Shown here: positions 34,801 to 40,832 of the stretch, piece by piece
How the letters are laid out: the number at the start of each line of letters is the position of its first letter
Numbering within the stretch: position 1 is the first letter of the stretch
From: Flabesymbios commensalis
Taxonomy: Eukaryota; Annelida; Polychaeta; Terebellida; Flabelligeridae
Length of the DNA: 64,000 nt
NCBI GenBank assembly: GCA_964017125.1
Contig: OZ024902.1
Coordinates: 38,181,836-38,245,835, forward strand
Direction of reading: 5' to 3'
Made by a program: the position numbers and the translations under genes
Notes under the pieces: generated by a model
Database searches by the model: none
Told to the model about the DNA's origin: nothing
The model's input: only the letters and a program-made list of their open reading frames with translations

Positions 34801-37800
34801 GTTGGTTCAAATATAAGCATCTGGTGACAAGGTCGGCATCACTTGTTTTGCTTTCTGAGAATATCATAAGTTACACCCCAACTGATCTCAGCCAGCACGC
34901 TTCATTTCCTAAACAACGCTGTGTTGATGTTGGGTTCGTGCAGACACGGTAGAAAATTGTGACACACCAGGCGTATGCTCTGTTATCGCGGCAAACACGG
35001 CAGGTGGAACAACGCGCTTTAATGTTGAGCCAGCATTGTAGGCGATGGACCAACATTAAGTCAACATTACGTCAACATACTACACATACTATTGTGTTTG
35101 CTGGGCGAATGCAGCCAGCTACATGCTGATAGACCCGCCAACAGTGCCTGACCACGTTACATCATATGACCACTGGGCATGCGCACAGACGATCCACACA
35201 CTGCCATGCGGCAATACAGTAGGCCAATGTAATGCTGTAAGATCTAACGTTGATATGTATCGCTGGACATCGCAACACGATGCCAATGTTTTACGGAATT
35301 TTCTGAAGCGTCACGGCACTTACTGTAGCGTCACGGCACTTACTGAACCGTCAGGGTAAAAAATTAAAGCGTCATGGTGCCGTGACGCTTGGACGCTTTG
35401 GGGGAAACCCTGCGCCTACCCTGAAAATTTCGTGAAATTTGAATGAGTATTTCAAAAGTTAGACCATTTGACATGTAGTGGAATTTCGTGATTGAAGCTG
35501 ATAGCATTCAATGGGTTTTCGCCACGTCGCCAAATGCGAAGCTATTTGCCATGTGGCGAAAGATTTGTGATGTCTTTAGCCACAGTGGCGAATACAAAAA
35601 AACGAGATGCTTCCACAATACTTATAAATGAATCGTGAGCCGTTTTCGCGGTAAAAATCGCGGGGAAAACGACTGCATTACCATCGTTTTTTGCTGACAT
35701 AAACATGACTTTATTTTATTTTTCAAATTCTTAATCGATCTTGCTAGCATCTTTCAATTTTGCCGATCTATAAATATAGCAATAATAGCCTATAATATAG
35801 ACTATATTGAACACAGACTATTTTTGTTTACATTTTCAACAAAAAACAAAATGGCGGACGACGACGGCGTAGGCCTATTCCTGTGATCTGTCCACTTGAT
35901 AATATGATGTTGTTTTATACACACTGAATACTGATAATGTGATGTTTATAATGTCACTGTATCACAACCTTTGTTGTTATTATGTAGCTTCATTCAATAA
36001 TTTGTGTTTTACATTTTATTACAATCTGACAATTGGAATTGATTAATCGCTTTACCTATCACTGACACTGTGTCAGTGACCTAGCCTATTAGCCTCAACA
36101 GACGAAATAACTTGTGGTAGAACATTCATGAATAAGCAATCATTTAAATACATTAAGAGCTAGTTTAACACCACGCTGGGACAAAACTCATTTTTGTACA
36201 AAACTAAGCGATTAGTCTGGTCGGCCGCTCAGCACATTCCCTTTACCTGATACTCCATTAAAGAGGAATGCGAAATCATCAAGCAAAGTGATTATTTGTC
36301 AAGAACAGGGAACGTTTAACACAGGCTGAGATGGTCAGTCACAGTGTGAAAAACTGACTCCACACTGCTGCTGCAGTCATGACATCCTTGCCTACCTGGC
36401 TACCACTGTTACTTGATTTCTCCAAGCTGGATCTTTTTGTCAAGACAAGACAAAAAAAACCTTTTTTTTTGGGGGGGGGGGGGGGGGGTTCTAGGTACAA
36501 GGTCCTCAAAAGTAGGTTAGGTATGGGGGGACTTTTTTTAGATTTCACTTTAAAAAAATCCACAAAATTGCCCCTACAAGGCTGTTCATACAAGAATACA
36601 CACTCCTAAAAAAAATGTGAAGGGACGTTCTCAAATAAAATCATTTTATATTCTTTTTTTTCAAATTATCATAAAAATCTAGGCTCAGGGATTCAAATGG
36701 TCGGTAAACAAAAAATATATTGGCTGACAACCCGAAATGTAGGGCATGGTTGTCCGCTGGATAATTTTTATTTCAAACATAATTTCGAATGCAGCAACCT
36801 TCCTAAACTGTCATGCATTTTGATTACCATGATTACAGTTGAATAATAAAAGAAGTCAAACAAGTTACTATTAATTTGCAAACGTTCGTCAGTTGTTGGA
36901 AAATTTTCATAAAATTTGTGGTTATTCGCTTAATGAAAACTAAATCATAAACTGTTTCAAATTAAGTACTATCTTTCTGTGGTAAATGCAAAATCAATAG
37001 GCCTACTAGACCAGTATCAATTATCACCAATATTTTGGATACTGGGTACATGATTACATTGTGGCTACAAGAAAGAAAATGTGGCTAAAACTTTTCAGAG
37101 GTTTTAGCCACAGTGGCTAAGACATTTTTCATCCTACCGCCAACACTGTAGAGGAGCGTCATAATTCGCAAAAACAACATGGCAAATGGTCTAACTTTTA
37201 GACTGCATAATATTTATCCCTGAAATGTTCAGGGCAGGTGCCGTAAGACTAGAAACTAACGCTTGTCAAATTTCATGAGAATCAGATGAAAATTGCTTGA
37301 GCAATTAGCGAAAAACATGCAACGCAAAAGTGACAGATTTAATGTCACTTTTACTAGACTATAGCAACGGAAACAGGTAACTGTGATTTGACTCAAAATT
37401 CGAGAGCCGGTTCCGGCTTCTCACCCTATCAATACATTCATGCCCCTGTCACACCTCTTGGACCTTCGGGCCTGTGCAACGGGCCAGTGTTAGTGTCGAT
37501 CCCTGCTCACAGTCACAGTGCCCGACACTCATGACATTGGTGCCAAGTTCAAGTTCAATGAAGCAACTCCCAGGGGAGTGCCCGGTCCCGTCTTTAAAAA
37601 GACGCCCGAAATGCCGGGGTTCACCAAAATGACCCCTCCTCGTCTCCCTGCAGGCGTGAGGAGCCTCTGCACGTCCACTTCACCGCCACTTCACTACCAA
37701 TGCCAAAGGCTTAGGCTGTAAAATAGCAGTAAAATAGCATACAAAAGCACTTCCCACCCGCGGAAAACAAGAAAGAATCAAGTGGGGGCAGACCTCGTGT

Positions 37801-39173
37801 ATTCCCTACTGTCCGCCCGGAGGCAATGCCCTGGCCGCTGGGTATTCACAGGGGCTTCATGTGCTGAGGTCTAATGACGATCCATGCCCTGACCGCTGGG
37901 TATGCACAGGGGCTTCATGTAGTGACGATTTACCCTGCCCAACCAGTGAGTCAAGTGAAGTAGCCTATATCATACGTGTTGCAGGCCCAGGCCAGCAGTC
38001 GGAACACCTCTCACTGACGCTCTTTGGGTGCGAGGAGCCTCTGGATGCAAGAAAAGAATTAGTCTCCGAATCAATTCTCACCCTCAAGCGTGCGGAAAAG
38101 TATAATGACCAATGGACAAGGACTACACGACCCTTGACATCGCTTCGGGTAGGAGGAGCCTCCTACCGTCAGACGCTAAACTACACTGTATTAAACAGCC
38201 TTTCACCCTCACCTTTGACAAGGCTTTGCCCCAGCCCAGAACACCTTTAAAAGCTTGGAAAAGTGTAATGGGCAAGGTCAAAGAATGCAGACTGGCAGCC
38301 AGTGTCACTCACTTAGTCTCAAGAGTCTAGAGACCCAGTCAGTGACAGTGTGATTGAAGACTTTTCGTTGTTCCCTTGTTTATGTTGTTGATTCTCTCTG
38401 CCCTGTCCATGAATGTCTGAGACTGTCACTGTGCCTGCGCCGGACTGTGATGATCAATTTTTATACCTGAACTAAAATTAAACCTACGTTTTATGTTAGT
38501 ACAGTTAGCCCAGCCTGCATGGCGAGCAGTGGACTAAAAATAAAAGTTAATTTTTTTCATTAATGAGCCTGGCCCTAGCCTAACTTAGTCTTAGGCCCTA
38601 GCCCTAGGACAATCAATCATGGCAATTAACTTTAGTATTATCAAGCAAAACTCCCTTTAAGTGACCCTACAAAATTTGTTAGATCAAATCACCAACGACA
38701 GCGAGCGATGATCGGTGGAAAAAGACGGCGGAACCCGGATGGACATGGTTTTTCGCGCGAAAAAACAATCTAGTGAAAAAAATAACTGCACTAAAAAGCC
38801 AAGAAATCTATATTTTCTCGACTTTAACACTTAATACACATATAAAATTGTGCCCTGATAACAACTCTACTTGATTATACAATAAATATGTATAATCAAA
38901 GATTAAAACTCGATGAAATCATAGATAAGTGTCGAAGATTCTGAGAGATTTCTCAGAAAATTGTCTGCAACATCCGGGTACATCTAAATGGAAGGAGTGC
39001 TGGCAGTGGCGGTGAGTGGTGAGCGATAATAAAGCTTAAATAACCTTTCGCTGTTCTGCTTTCATTTGTCGGAACATTTCTGCTTTCAACTTTTTATCTT
39101 TTATTAGAGAAATATTATTTCTATACTTTGCCAATGTTGCATTCATTTTTTTGGCTTCACTTTCCTTGGACAT
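16840..39173 (-). CDS. RPF1: Ribosome production factor 1, eight coding exons
   Basis: RPF1 is a nucleolar Brix-domain protein needed for maturation of the large (60S) ribosomal subunit and processing of the pre-rRNA that yields 5.8S and 25S/28S. Joining 39173-39045, 29176-29120, 27590-27510, 25889-25794, 19002-18849, 18400-18139, 17905-17779 and 16881-16840 gives 315 codons, against 349 residues in human from memory. All junctions are GT-AG, with intron phases 0,0,0,0,1,2,0. The lysine-rich N-terminus (about 1-62) has [14 protein letters not shown] where human has ISEIKNKQRRHLMF. The Brix domain runs from about [11 protein letters not shown] (107-117) through [26 protein letters not shown] and [17 protein letters not shown] to [17 protein letters not shown] (274-290). 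The C-terminus is [10 protein letters not shown]. The N-terminus is about 35 residues shorter than human. Introns of up to 9.9 kb are full of repeats, and a foldback element begins about 100 bp upstream of the ATG. Confidence 0.95.
17042..17380 (+). mobile_element. Diverged, truncated TA-target MITE copy (family X)
   Basis: It starts AAGGAACTCCTTGGGATGAG and keeps the interior order of the family (AAAGCACTGAAAAAG, then TGTCATGTCAACAAAA, then CAATGCTGGGCCGAGC), but the right end is not recognisable. It lies in RPF1 intron 7. Confidence 0.65.
17779..17905 (-). CDS. RPF1: RPF1 coding exon 7 (residues 260-302)
   Basis: It encodes [20 protein letters not shown] then [22 protein letters not shown], the C-terminal Brix motif and tail. 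The acceptor is ATTTTGCAG and the donor GTAAGT is consensus. Confidence 0.97.
18139..18400 (-). CDS. RPF1: RPF1 coding exon 6 (residues 173-260)
   Basis: It carries [51 protein letters not shown] and [14 protein letters not shown], the most conserved Brix core of RPF1. The acceptor is ACAAGCTCAG and the donor is GTCAGT. Confidence 0.97.
18507..18620 (+). mobile_element. Short internal-deletion copy of a SINE-like family (family Y)
   Basis: It has both family ends (ACCAGAGTGTCAATGAYACA and AGGCCGGATGAGCTAAAAA) in only 114 bp, having lost the body seen at 26438-26869. It lies in RPF1 intron 5. Confidence 0.8.
18849..19002 (-). CDS. RPF1: RPF1 coding exon 5 (residues 122-172 plus one base)
   Basis: It begins [20 protein letters not shown] and ends in the family hallmark [13 protein letters not shown] followed by AIP. 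The acceptor is TTTTTTGTTCCAG and the donor GTATCC is weak. The split codon with exon 6 restores the conserved asparagine. Confidence 0.95.
19610..19995 (+). repeat. Tandem pair of about 165-bp units
   Basis: Units starting near 19617 and 19786 share AATTAARGTCAATAATYGCC, CTCAAAATCAAAGGT, AAAAGGCACATCTAC and GATATYGTCCGGAAAC. The second ends GGCAGGGGATAAAAA, an end also seen at about 25765-25778 (GGCGGGGGATAAAAA), so this is a mobile or amplified unit. A perfect DR1 AGGTCAAAGGTCA sits at 19827-19839. Confidence 0.8.
20026..20560 (+). repeat. TGACCTTG-rich repeat, two units
   Basis: Two units near 20030-20180 and 20385-20520 share TTTGACCTTGCT, ATGACCTTG and GGTAACACCC(C/A)(T/A)GTGAA, and a third copy lies at 24060-24200. 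There are many TGACCT half-sites in one orientation. Confidence 0.7.
20577..20716 (+). mobile_element. tRNA-related SINE copy, 5' truncated
   Basis: The B-box-like GGTTCGAACCCC lies at 20605-20616. It is followed by AAAAAAATGTTTCTTCCCC and a CACGCGTGAAGATTCAATAT body that matches the minus copy at 10200-10383. No A box is visible. It lies in RPF1 intron 4. Confidence 0.65.
20717..20992 (+). mobile_element. Family Y copy, 3' truncated
   Basis: It starts ACCAGAGTGTCAATGACACA and runs through one full and one partial body monomer (GGAGGAGAAGCATTTCTTGT, AATTAGGTCATAAGTTAATT). The terminal AGGCCGGATGAGCT is missing. Confidence 0.8.
21080..21985 (+). repeat. Degenerate GTCTGAAGTC minisatellite
   Basis: About 0.8 kb of loosely repeated 8-12-bp words of the form GTCTGAAGTC, GTCCAAAATC and GTCCGAAGT. 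A non-repetitive gap at about 21490-21590 splits it in two. The long open frames across it on the minus strand are repeat artefacts. Confidence 0.85.
22455..22553. repeat. Palindromic element, AACATTGG subfamily
   Basis: The left end is CCCAACAAACACAATGAAAA, the centre GATGGGCCAAACATTGAAAC, and the right end AGTGTTTGCTTGG. The left arm is more decayed than the right. Confidence 0.7.
22759..22802. repeat. 44-bp near-perfect palindrome without a loop
   Basis: Centred between 22780 and 22781 on CTACAGATCTGTAG, the arms GACTGCATCRTATTTC match at 21 of 22 positions. It lies immediately left of a family palindrome. Confidence 0.93.
22807..22909. repeat. Palindromic element, AACATTGG subfamily
   Basis: It runs from CAGCAAACACGAGAAATTCA to CCTTGTGTATGCT, with both arms carrying CAATRCTGTTTCAATGTTG around GACGGCGACGCTGG. 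Confidence 0.85.
23140..23815 (+). mobile_element. Family Y copy with four tandem body monomers
   Basis: Four copies of a roughly 170-180-bp monomer (GAAATCGGATAAGAATTGAG to CAAACAAACC) follow one another. They end in a GACAGACGACAGAC run and AGGCCTAAAGGCCGGATGAG. The 5' end ACCAGAGTGTC is missing. It lies in RPF1 intron 4. Confidence 0.85.
23870..24310 (+). repeat. TGACCTTG-rich repeat copy
   Basis: It matches 20230-20520 (GATGGGGTATYACCC, TTTGACCTTGCTGTGACC, GGGGTAACACCCCCATGAAG). It contains TGACCTTGA at about 24081, which is the complement of the estrogen-related receptor site TCAAGGTCA. Confidence 0.7.
24851..24880. mobile_element. 30-bp TTAA-flanked remnant with piggyBac-type ends
   Basis: CCCTTAAAGTC at the left and GCACTGTAAGGG at the right are flanked by TTAA on both sides (24847-24850 and 24881-24884). 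The end CACTGAAAGGGTTAA is also seen at about 61150-61164, so this is a very small deletion derivative of the same MITE family. Confidence 0.6.
25020..25780 (+). repeat. Tandem array of about 135-bp units with GGCGGCCATTTTG
   Basis: Five to six units share GCGGCCATTTTGAATTTCAG, AAAATCACTTGCACATC, CCATG...GGAATGTG and TTTGCGCCCACAAAAA. The array ends in a GACGCCAGACAGAATCCTGG tail and GGCGGGGGATAAAAA. It ends about 14 bp from RPF1 exon 4. Confidence 0.85.
25794..25889 (-). CDS. RPF1: RPF1 coding exon 4 (residues 90-121)
   Basis: This exon encodes [20 protein letters not shown] then [12 protein letters not shown], the start of the Brix domain. The acceptor is TTTCTTTGTCCAG and the donor GTAAGT is consensus. 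The exon directly abuts a tandem repeat in the intron, with only about 20 bp between. Confidence 0.97.
26042..26209. mobile_element. piggyBac-type MITE with perfect TTAA duplication
   Basis: The ends CCCTTTAAGCACCAAG and CTTGGCGGGTAAAGGG-like are flanked by TTAA at 26038-26041 and 26210-26213. The interior has a hairpin: TTTTCACCCACTTGAAAGTG pairs with AAGTGGGTGAAAAT. It lies in RPF1 intron 3. Confidence 0.85.
26438..26869 (+). mobile_element. Full-length family Y element (432 bp)
   Basis: It has both ends, ACCAGAGTGTCAATGACACA and AAAGGCCGGATGAGCTAAAAA (split here as AGGCC and GATGAGCTAAAAA). Two body monomers with GGAGGAGAAGCATTTCTTGT and a short GACAGACGACAGAC tract lie between. The A-rich end suggests retroposition, but no Pol III boxes were found, so the class is open. 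Confidence 0.85.
26890..27120 (-). repeat. Solitary copy of the 150-bp satellite unit
   Basis: Its reverse complement has the unit order seen at 57-63 kb: GATGGCTAGACCATTACTAT, then ACAGGGATATTTCC, then AAAATGGCTCACTACCGGCC. A second fragment lies at about 26330-26420. It sits in RPF1 intron 3, far from the array. Confidence 0.75.
27510..27590 (-). CDS. RPF1: RPF1 coding exon 3 (residues 63-89)
   Basis: This exon encodes [20 protein letters not shown] plus VKDDDEE, matching the PKTIxNQRVxDET block of the family. The acceptor is TTACTATAG and the donor is GTAACA. Confidence 0.95.
27698..28195 (+). mobile_element. Family Y copy, 3' truncated
   Basis: It begins ACCAGAGTGTCTATGACACA and holds three body monomers, the last stopping at TGTGGACAGAGTGCCC. 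It lies in RPF1 intron 2. Confidence 0.8.
28327..28421. repeat. Palindromic element, AACATTGG subfamily
   Basis: GAGACATTGATCCAATGCTG at the left, GTCTGCGACGCTGGCCC at the centre, CATTGGATAAATG at the right. Both arms carry the ATCCAATG variant. Confidence 0.83.
28428..28520. repeat. Palindromic element, ACATTTGTATAAC subfamily
   Basis: ACATTTGTATAACATTTATA at the left, GTCTTTGACTTTGG at the centre, ATACAAATGTTTTGTG and TTTACTGGG at the right. It follows a member of the other subfamily with a gap of only about 6 bp. Confidence 0.83.
28816..28925 (+). mobile_element. Left half of the 9115-9476 MITE family
   Basis: It starts AAGGGACATGCCCAGGTCTA and continues AAAATCATCAAAAAATCGG and GACCATATGATGTAAACATG, then diverges. 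The second arm is missing. It lies in RPF1 intron 2. Confidence 0.8.
29120..29176 (-). CDS. RPF1: RPF1 coding exon 2 (residues 44-62)
   Basis: This exon encodes [19 protein letters not shown], matching the lysine-rich stretch before APxKPVPKTI in the human protein. The acceptor is TTTTCACACAG and the donor is GTGAAT. Confidence 0.88.
29177..30474. other. RPF1 intron 1, left part
   Basis: Mostly AT-rich. The segment 29283-29395 (TAGCTCTTTCTGCTTTATTT, then CAGTGCGGGGATGTCTTAAA) matches 60997-61160 and appears to be a piggyBac-type MITE fragment. No exon is seen. Confidence 0.45.
30475..30690. repeat. Low-complexity AATTACAATTAT tract
   Basis: Degenerate tandem words of CAATTACAATTATAATTAC. 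This is a simple-sequence region within RPF1 intron 1. Confidence 0.85.
30865..30937. repeat. Left half of a palindromic element, cut at TTAA
   Basis: CAGCAAATTCTAGACATTGAGCC through GGCATCGCAGCCGG to ACAACATTAA. It stops exactly where the piggyBac-like sequence begins. The right half was not found, so the insertion was followed by loss. Confidence 0.7.
30938..31994 (+). mobile_element. Deleted piggyBac-like DNA transposon, 5' end and 3' tail
   Basis: A TTAA at 30934-30937 is followed by CCCTTTAACACCTATACCGC, a typical piggyBac-type end. AATCCGCCCG is repeated at 30961 and 30994. A start in good context at 31203 encodes 27 residues ([19 protein letters not shown] ...). Later, near 31467-31508, [14 protein letters not shown] resembles the FTG-GP stretch near the N-terminus of piggyBac transposases. 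The catalytic core is absent. The sequence passes to a UTR-like tail with AATAAA at 31806-31811. No right terminal repeat was found, so the right boundary is arbitrary. Confidence 0.55.
32005..32558 (+). mobile_element. TA-target MITE, family X, complete copy 1
   Basis: The terminal repeats AAGGGACCCCTTGGGATGA and TCATTCCAAGGGGCTGCTT are flanked by TA on both sides. The interior carries TGTATTTCCAGGTCGTATAT, ACACCTGCAGCACTGATTG and CCAACGCTGGGCCGATGCC. Other copies lie at 44070, 46416 and 49137. TA targets suggest a Tc1/mariner-like mobiliser, but this is inference. Confidence 0.88.
32704..32809. repeat. Palindromic element, AACATTGG subfamily
   Basis: Left arm CTTCACCCAATACTGTATC, right arm CAACATTGGGTGAATGTCTC and GTTTGCTG. 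Its right flank CCCAGGTGGGAATATGAT resembles the flank of the copy at 22807, hinting at a larger shared unit. Confidence 0.8.
32847..33260 (+). mobile_element. Possible hAT-like fragment
   Basis: It opens TAGGGCTCGACATCAAGC with the palindrome CTTGCCCGGGGCAAG at 32870-32884, a start style I associate with hAT elements. Further right, GGGTCCGGGGGCATGCCCCC is a tail-like hairpin. No target duplication or right end was found. Confidence 0.35.
33261..33879. repeat. Hairpins in RPF1 intron 1
   Basis: TACCCTGGG(G)TACC words recur near 33270, 33334 and, inverted, 33511. At 33788-33802 and 33834-33848 two perfect 15-bp arms, GTGTACCGAACTCCC and its complement, enclose a 31-bp loop, with outer matches GGAATCTCAC/GTGAGATTCC. 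No exon is seen. Confidence 0.65.
34068..34166 (+). repeat. CpG-dense 18-bp minisatellite
   Basis: Five to six units of GCGGCGCACAATTTGCGC. The core GCGCACAATTTGCGC is itself nearly palindromic. This is the most CpG-rich spot in the window and lies inside the hAT-like element. Confidence 0.92.
34989..35105. repeat. Palindromic element nested in the hAT-like element
   Basis: It runs from GGCAAACACGGCAGGTGGAA to ACTATTGTGTTTGCTGGG with a GCATTGTAGGCGATGG centre. The left arm is partly decayed. Confidence 0.75.
37390..38450. other. GC-rich block of unknown nature
   Basis: It is distinctly more GC-rich than its surroundings. A segment TGACCGCTGGGTATGCACAG with GGGGCTTCATGT is repeated in tandem about 58 bp apart (37826 and 37884), and GAGGAGCCTC words recur near 37659, 38031 and 38153. 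The longest open frames (129 and 72 codons) have no recognisable domain. It could be part of an unrecognised mobile element. I propose no function. Confidence 0.45.
38451..39044. other. RPF1 intron 1 next to exon 1
   Basis: No repeat was recognised. CpG words are fairly common at 38690-38770, which may be the edge of a promoter-proximal region. Confidence 0.35.
39045..39173 (-). CDS. RPF1: RPF1 coding exon 1 (residues 1-43)
   Basis: This exon begins [20 protein letters not shown] and ends [12 protein letters not shown]. The ATG (39173-39171) has A at -3. The donor AAG/GTTATT is weak. Assignment rests on the ISxIKxKxxxxxMF match to RPF1 N-termini and on exact phase with exon 2. A TTTTTAG acceptor five bases before the ATG would allow an upstream untranslated exon. 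Confidence 0.82.
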
Positions 39174-39399
39174 AATGCTAAAAACTTTTTTTTAAATTCA
39201 GAGATGTAGCATGTGAAATAATCAGTCAATCAACCCGTCAGCTAAACAGTAGCTCAGTTCCCTGAGCCACAAAATGCGGGGCGGCCGGGTTTCGTGAAAT
39301 GCAGTCGTTGTTTTTCTACTCTCAACTAGGGCCCAGGGCCATTTTATAAACTCAGAACTACTTTCGAGTCGATATTTTACTACGCCATCAATTCCAAAG

Positions 39400-40480
39400 T
39401 GTGTGGCCCGGGGCCATTCAAATTAAGATTATTTATGCTTTAATAAATCATGCTTAGATGGCCTAAGGCCACACACCTGATAAGTAGATGGCCCCAGGCC
39501 ACACAGTTTAAATAGATGGCCCTAGGCCACACACTTTAAGTTGATGGCCCCAGGCCACACATTATCAGTTGATGCCCCCAGGCCACATACCTCACATACT
39601 TCAAAAAGATGGCCCCAGGCCACAGACTTTAATTTGATGGCCCCAGGCCACACACTTGGTGTTATCTGGCCCTACTTAAAGTATATGTGGCCTGGGGCCA
39701 TCCATTTGAAGTGTGTGGCCTGGAGCGATCAACTAAAAGGTGTGTGGCCTGGGGCCATCTATTTAAAGTGTGTGGCCTGGGGCCATCAACTGAAACTATG
39801 TGGTCTGGGAGCATATCTAATGAAGCGTGTGGCCTAGGGCCATCACTTAGAAGTGTATGGCCTGGGGCCACCAACTAAAAATGTGTGGCCTGGGCCATCT
39901 ATTTAAAGTGTGTGGCCTAGGGCCATCTCCTTAAAGTGTGTGGTCTGTGGGGCATACAGGTCTACTAATGTGTGTGGCCTGGGGCCATCAACTTAAAGTG
40001 TGCGGCCTGGGGCCATCAACCTATAAGTGTGTGGCCTGGGGCCATCAACCTAATCTGTGTGGCCTGGGGCCATCAAATGAAAGTGTGTGGCCTGGGGCCA
40101 TCAACCTAAAGTGTGTGGCCTAGGGCCACCAACCTATAAGTGTGTGGCCTGGGGCCATCAACCTAAAGTGTGTGGCCTGGGGCCATCAAATGAAAGTGTG
40201 TGGCCTGGGGCCATCAACCTAAAGTGTGTGGCCTGGGGCCATCAACTGAAAGTGTGTGGCCTGGGGCCATCAACCTATAAGTGTGTGGCCTGGGGCCATC
40301 AAATGAAGGTGTGTGGCCTGGGGCCATCAACTGAAAGTGTGGGGCCTGGGGCCATCAACCTAAAAAATGTGTGGCTGCAGGCCGCATATACTAAGTTAAA
40401 GTATAAGGCCTGGGGTCATCTACTTTAAGTGTGTGGCCTGGGGCCATCCACGTATCAGGTGTGTGGCCATTAGGCCATAT
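39400..40480. repeat. 28-bp GGCC minisatellite with an orientation switch
   Basis: The unit is GTGTGTGGCCTGGGGCCATC followed by AACCTAAA. About eight units at 39450-39665 read in the minus orientation. About 28 units at 39685-40480 read in the plus orientation, after one plus unit at 39398-39418. Sub-variants (CAAATGAAAG, CAACCTATAAG) alternate regularly at 40070-40330, a higher-order pattern. The core TGGCCTGGGGCCA is close to palindromic. Confidence 0.95.
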
Positions 40481-40519
40481 ATATTTAAAGATTAGAATGT
40501 GATCTGATTTGAGCGACAT

Positions 40520-40628
40520 CCCAGTAAACACAAAACATTTGTAGGGGCCTAATTACATTAATACAACGCTGCCCTATCGTTGGTCCAACATTGTATAAAT
40601 GTTATACAAATATTTTGTGCTTACTGGG
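40520..40628. repeat. Palindromic element, ACATTTGTATAAC subfamily
   Basis: The left end is CCCAGTAAACACAAAACATT and the right end ATACAAATATTTTGTGCTTA with CTGGG. The left arm has an inserted GGGGCCTAATTACATT. Confidence 0.85.
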
Positions 40629-40832
40629 ATCTATGTGGCAAGAATGTCACGAGAGGGGGTGGTAAACGTGATATGTTGCAATCCGCGTGAAGACGTAGTC
40701 CCAAGCACAGAAATGAATGGCCCTGGGCCCTAGTTGAGAGTAAGTTAACAACAGCTGCTCGTGAAATTGGCCCCGCGACTCTCACACCGCATATTCAAAA
40801 TCAAGCCTACTGGAGTCCTGGAGCCAAGTTAA

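Larger units (their letters stand above)
34012..35412. mobile_element. hAT-like non-autonomous element, 1401 bp
   Basis: The perfect terminal repeats CAGGGTTTCCCCCA and TGGGGGAAACCCTG are flanked by CGCCTAA (34005-34011) and CGCCTAC (35413-35419), a target duplication of about 7-8 bp. Removing it restores continuity with the partner arm at 37050-37370. There is no transposase. It carries a CpG-rich 18-bp minisatellite, a nested family palindrome, and near the right end an inverted GCGTCACGGCAC/GTGCCGTGACGC hairpin. Confidence 0.8.
33880..37370. repeat. Large foldback structure with a nested insertion
   Basis: The left arm (33880-34011 continued at 35413-35610) is inverted relative to 37050-37370. 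Shared features are AAGTTAGACCATTTG(A/C)CATG, GAAATTTTGCAAGC/GAAATTTGACAAGC, TTTTTGCTGATTTCTCA and a TTAGCCACAGTGGC block. The left arm is split by the 34012-35412 element, which therefore came later. The interior 35611-37049 is AT-rich with no gene and includes an 18-base G run at 36471-36488. Confidence 0.7.
39274..40778. mobile_element. Foldback-type element built of opposed minisatellite arrays
   Basis: The outer inverted repeats at 39274-39343 and 40716-40778 share GCGGGGC, GTTGTT and an identical CTCAACTAGGGCCCAGGGCC block. Between them, about 28-bp GGCC-rich units run in one orientation on the left and the opposite on the right, so the arrays themselves form the arms, as in Drosophila FB elements. 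A family palindrome (40520-40628) lies inside. There is no coding capacity. Confidence 0.75.

Noticed and set aside
38988-39011. Plus-strand first exon ATGGAAGGAGTGCTGGCAGT ending in a GTGAGT donor
   Set aside because: Only eight codons, lying inside RPF1 intron 1 and facing exon 1, with no matching downstream exon found.
39400-40480. CRISPR-like regular repeat array
   Set aside because: Spacers are variants of one short sequence and units flip orientation. This is a eukaryotic minisatellite, with no cas genes and animal introns nearby.
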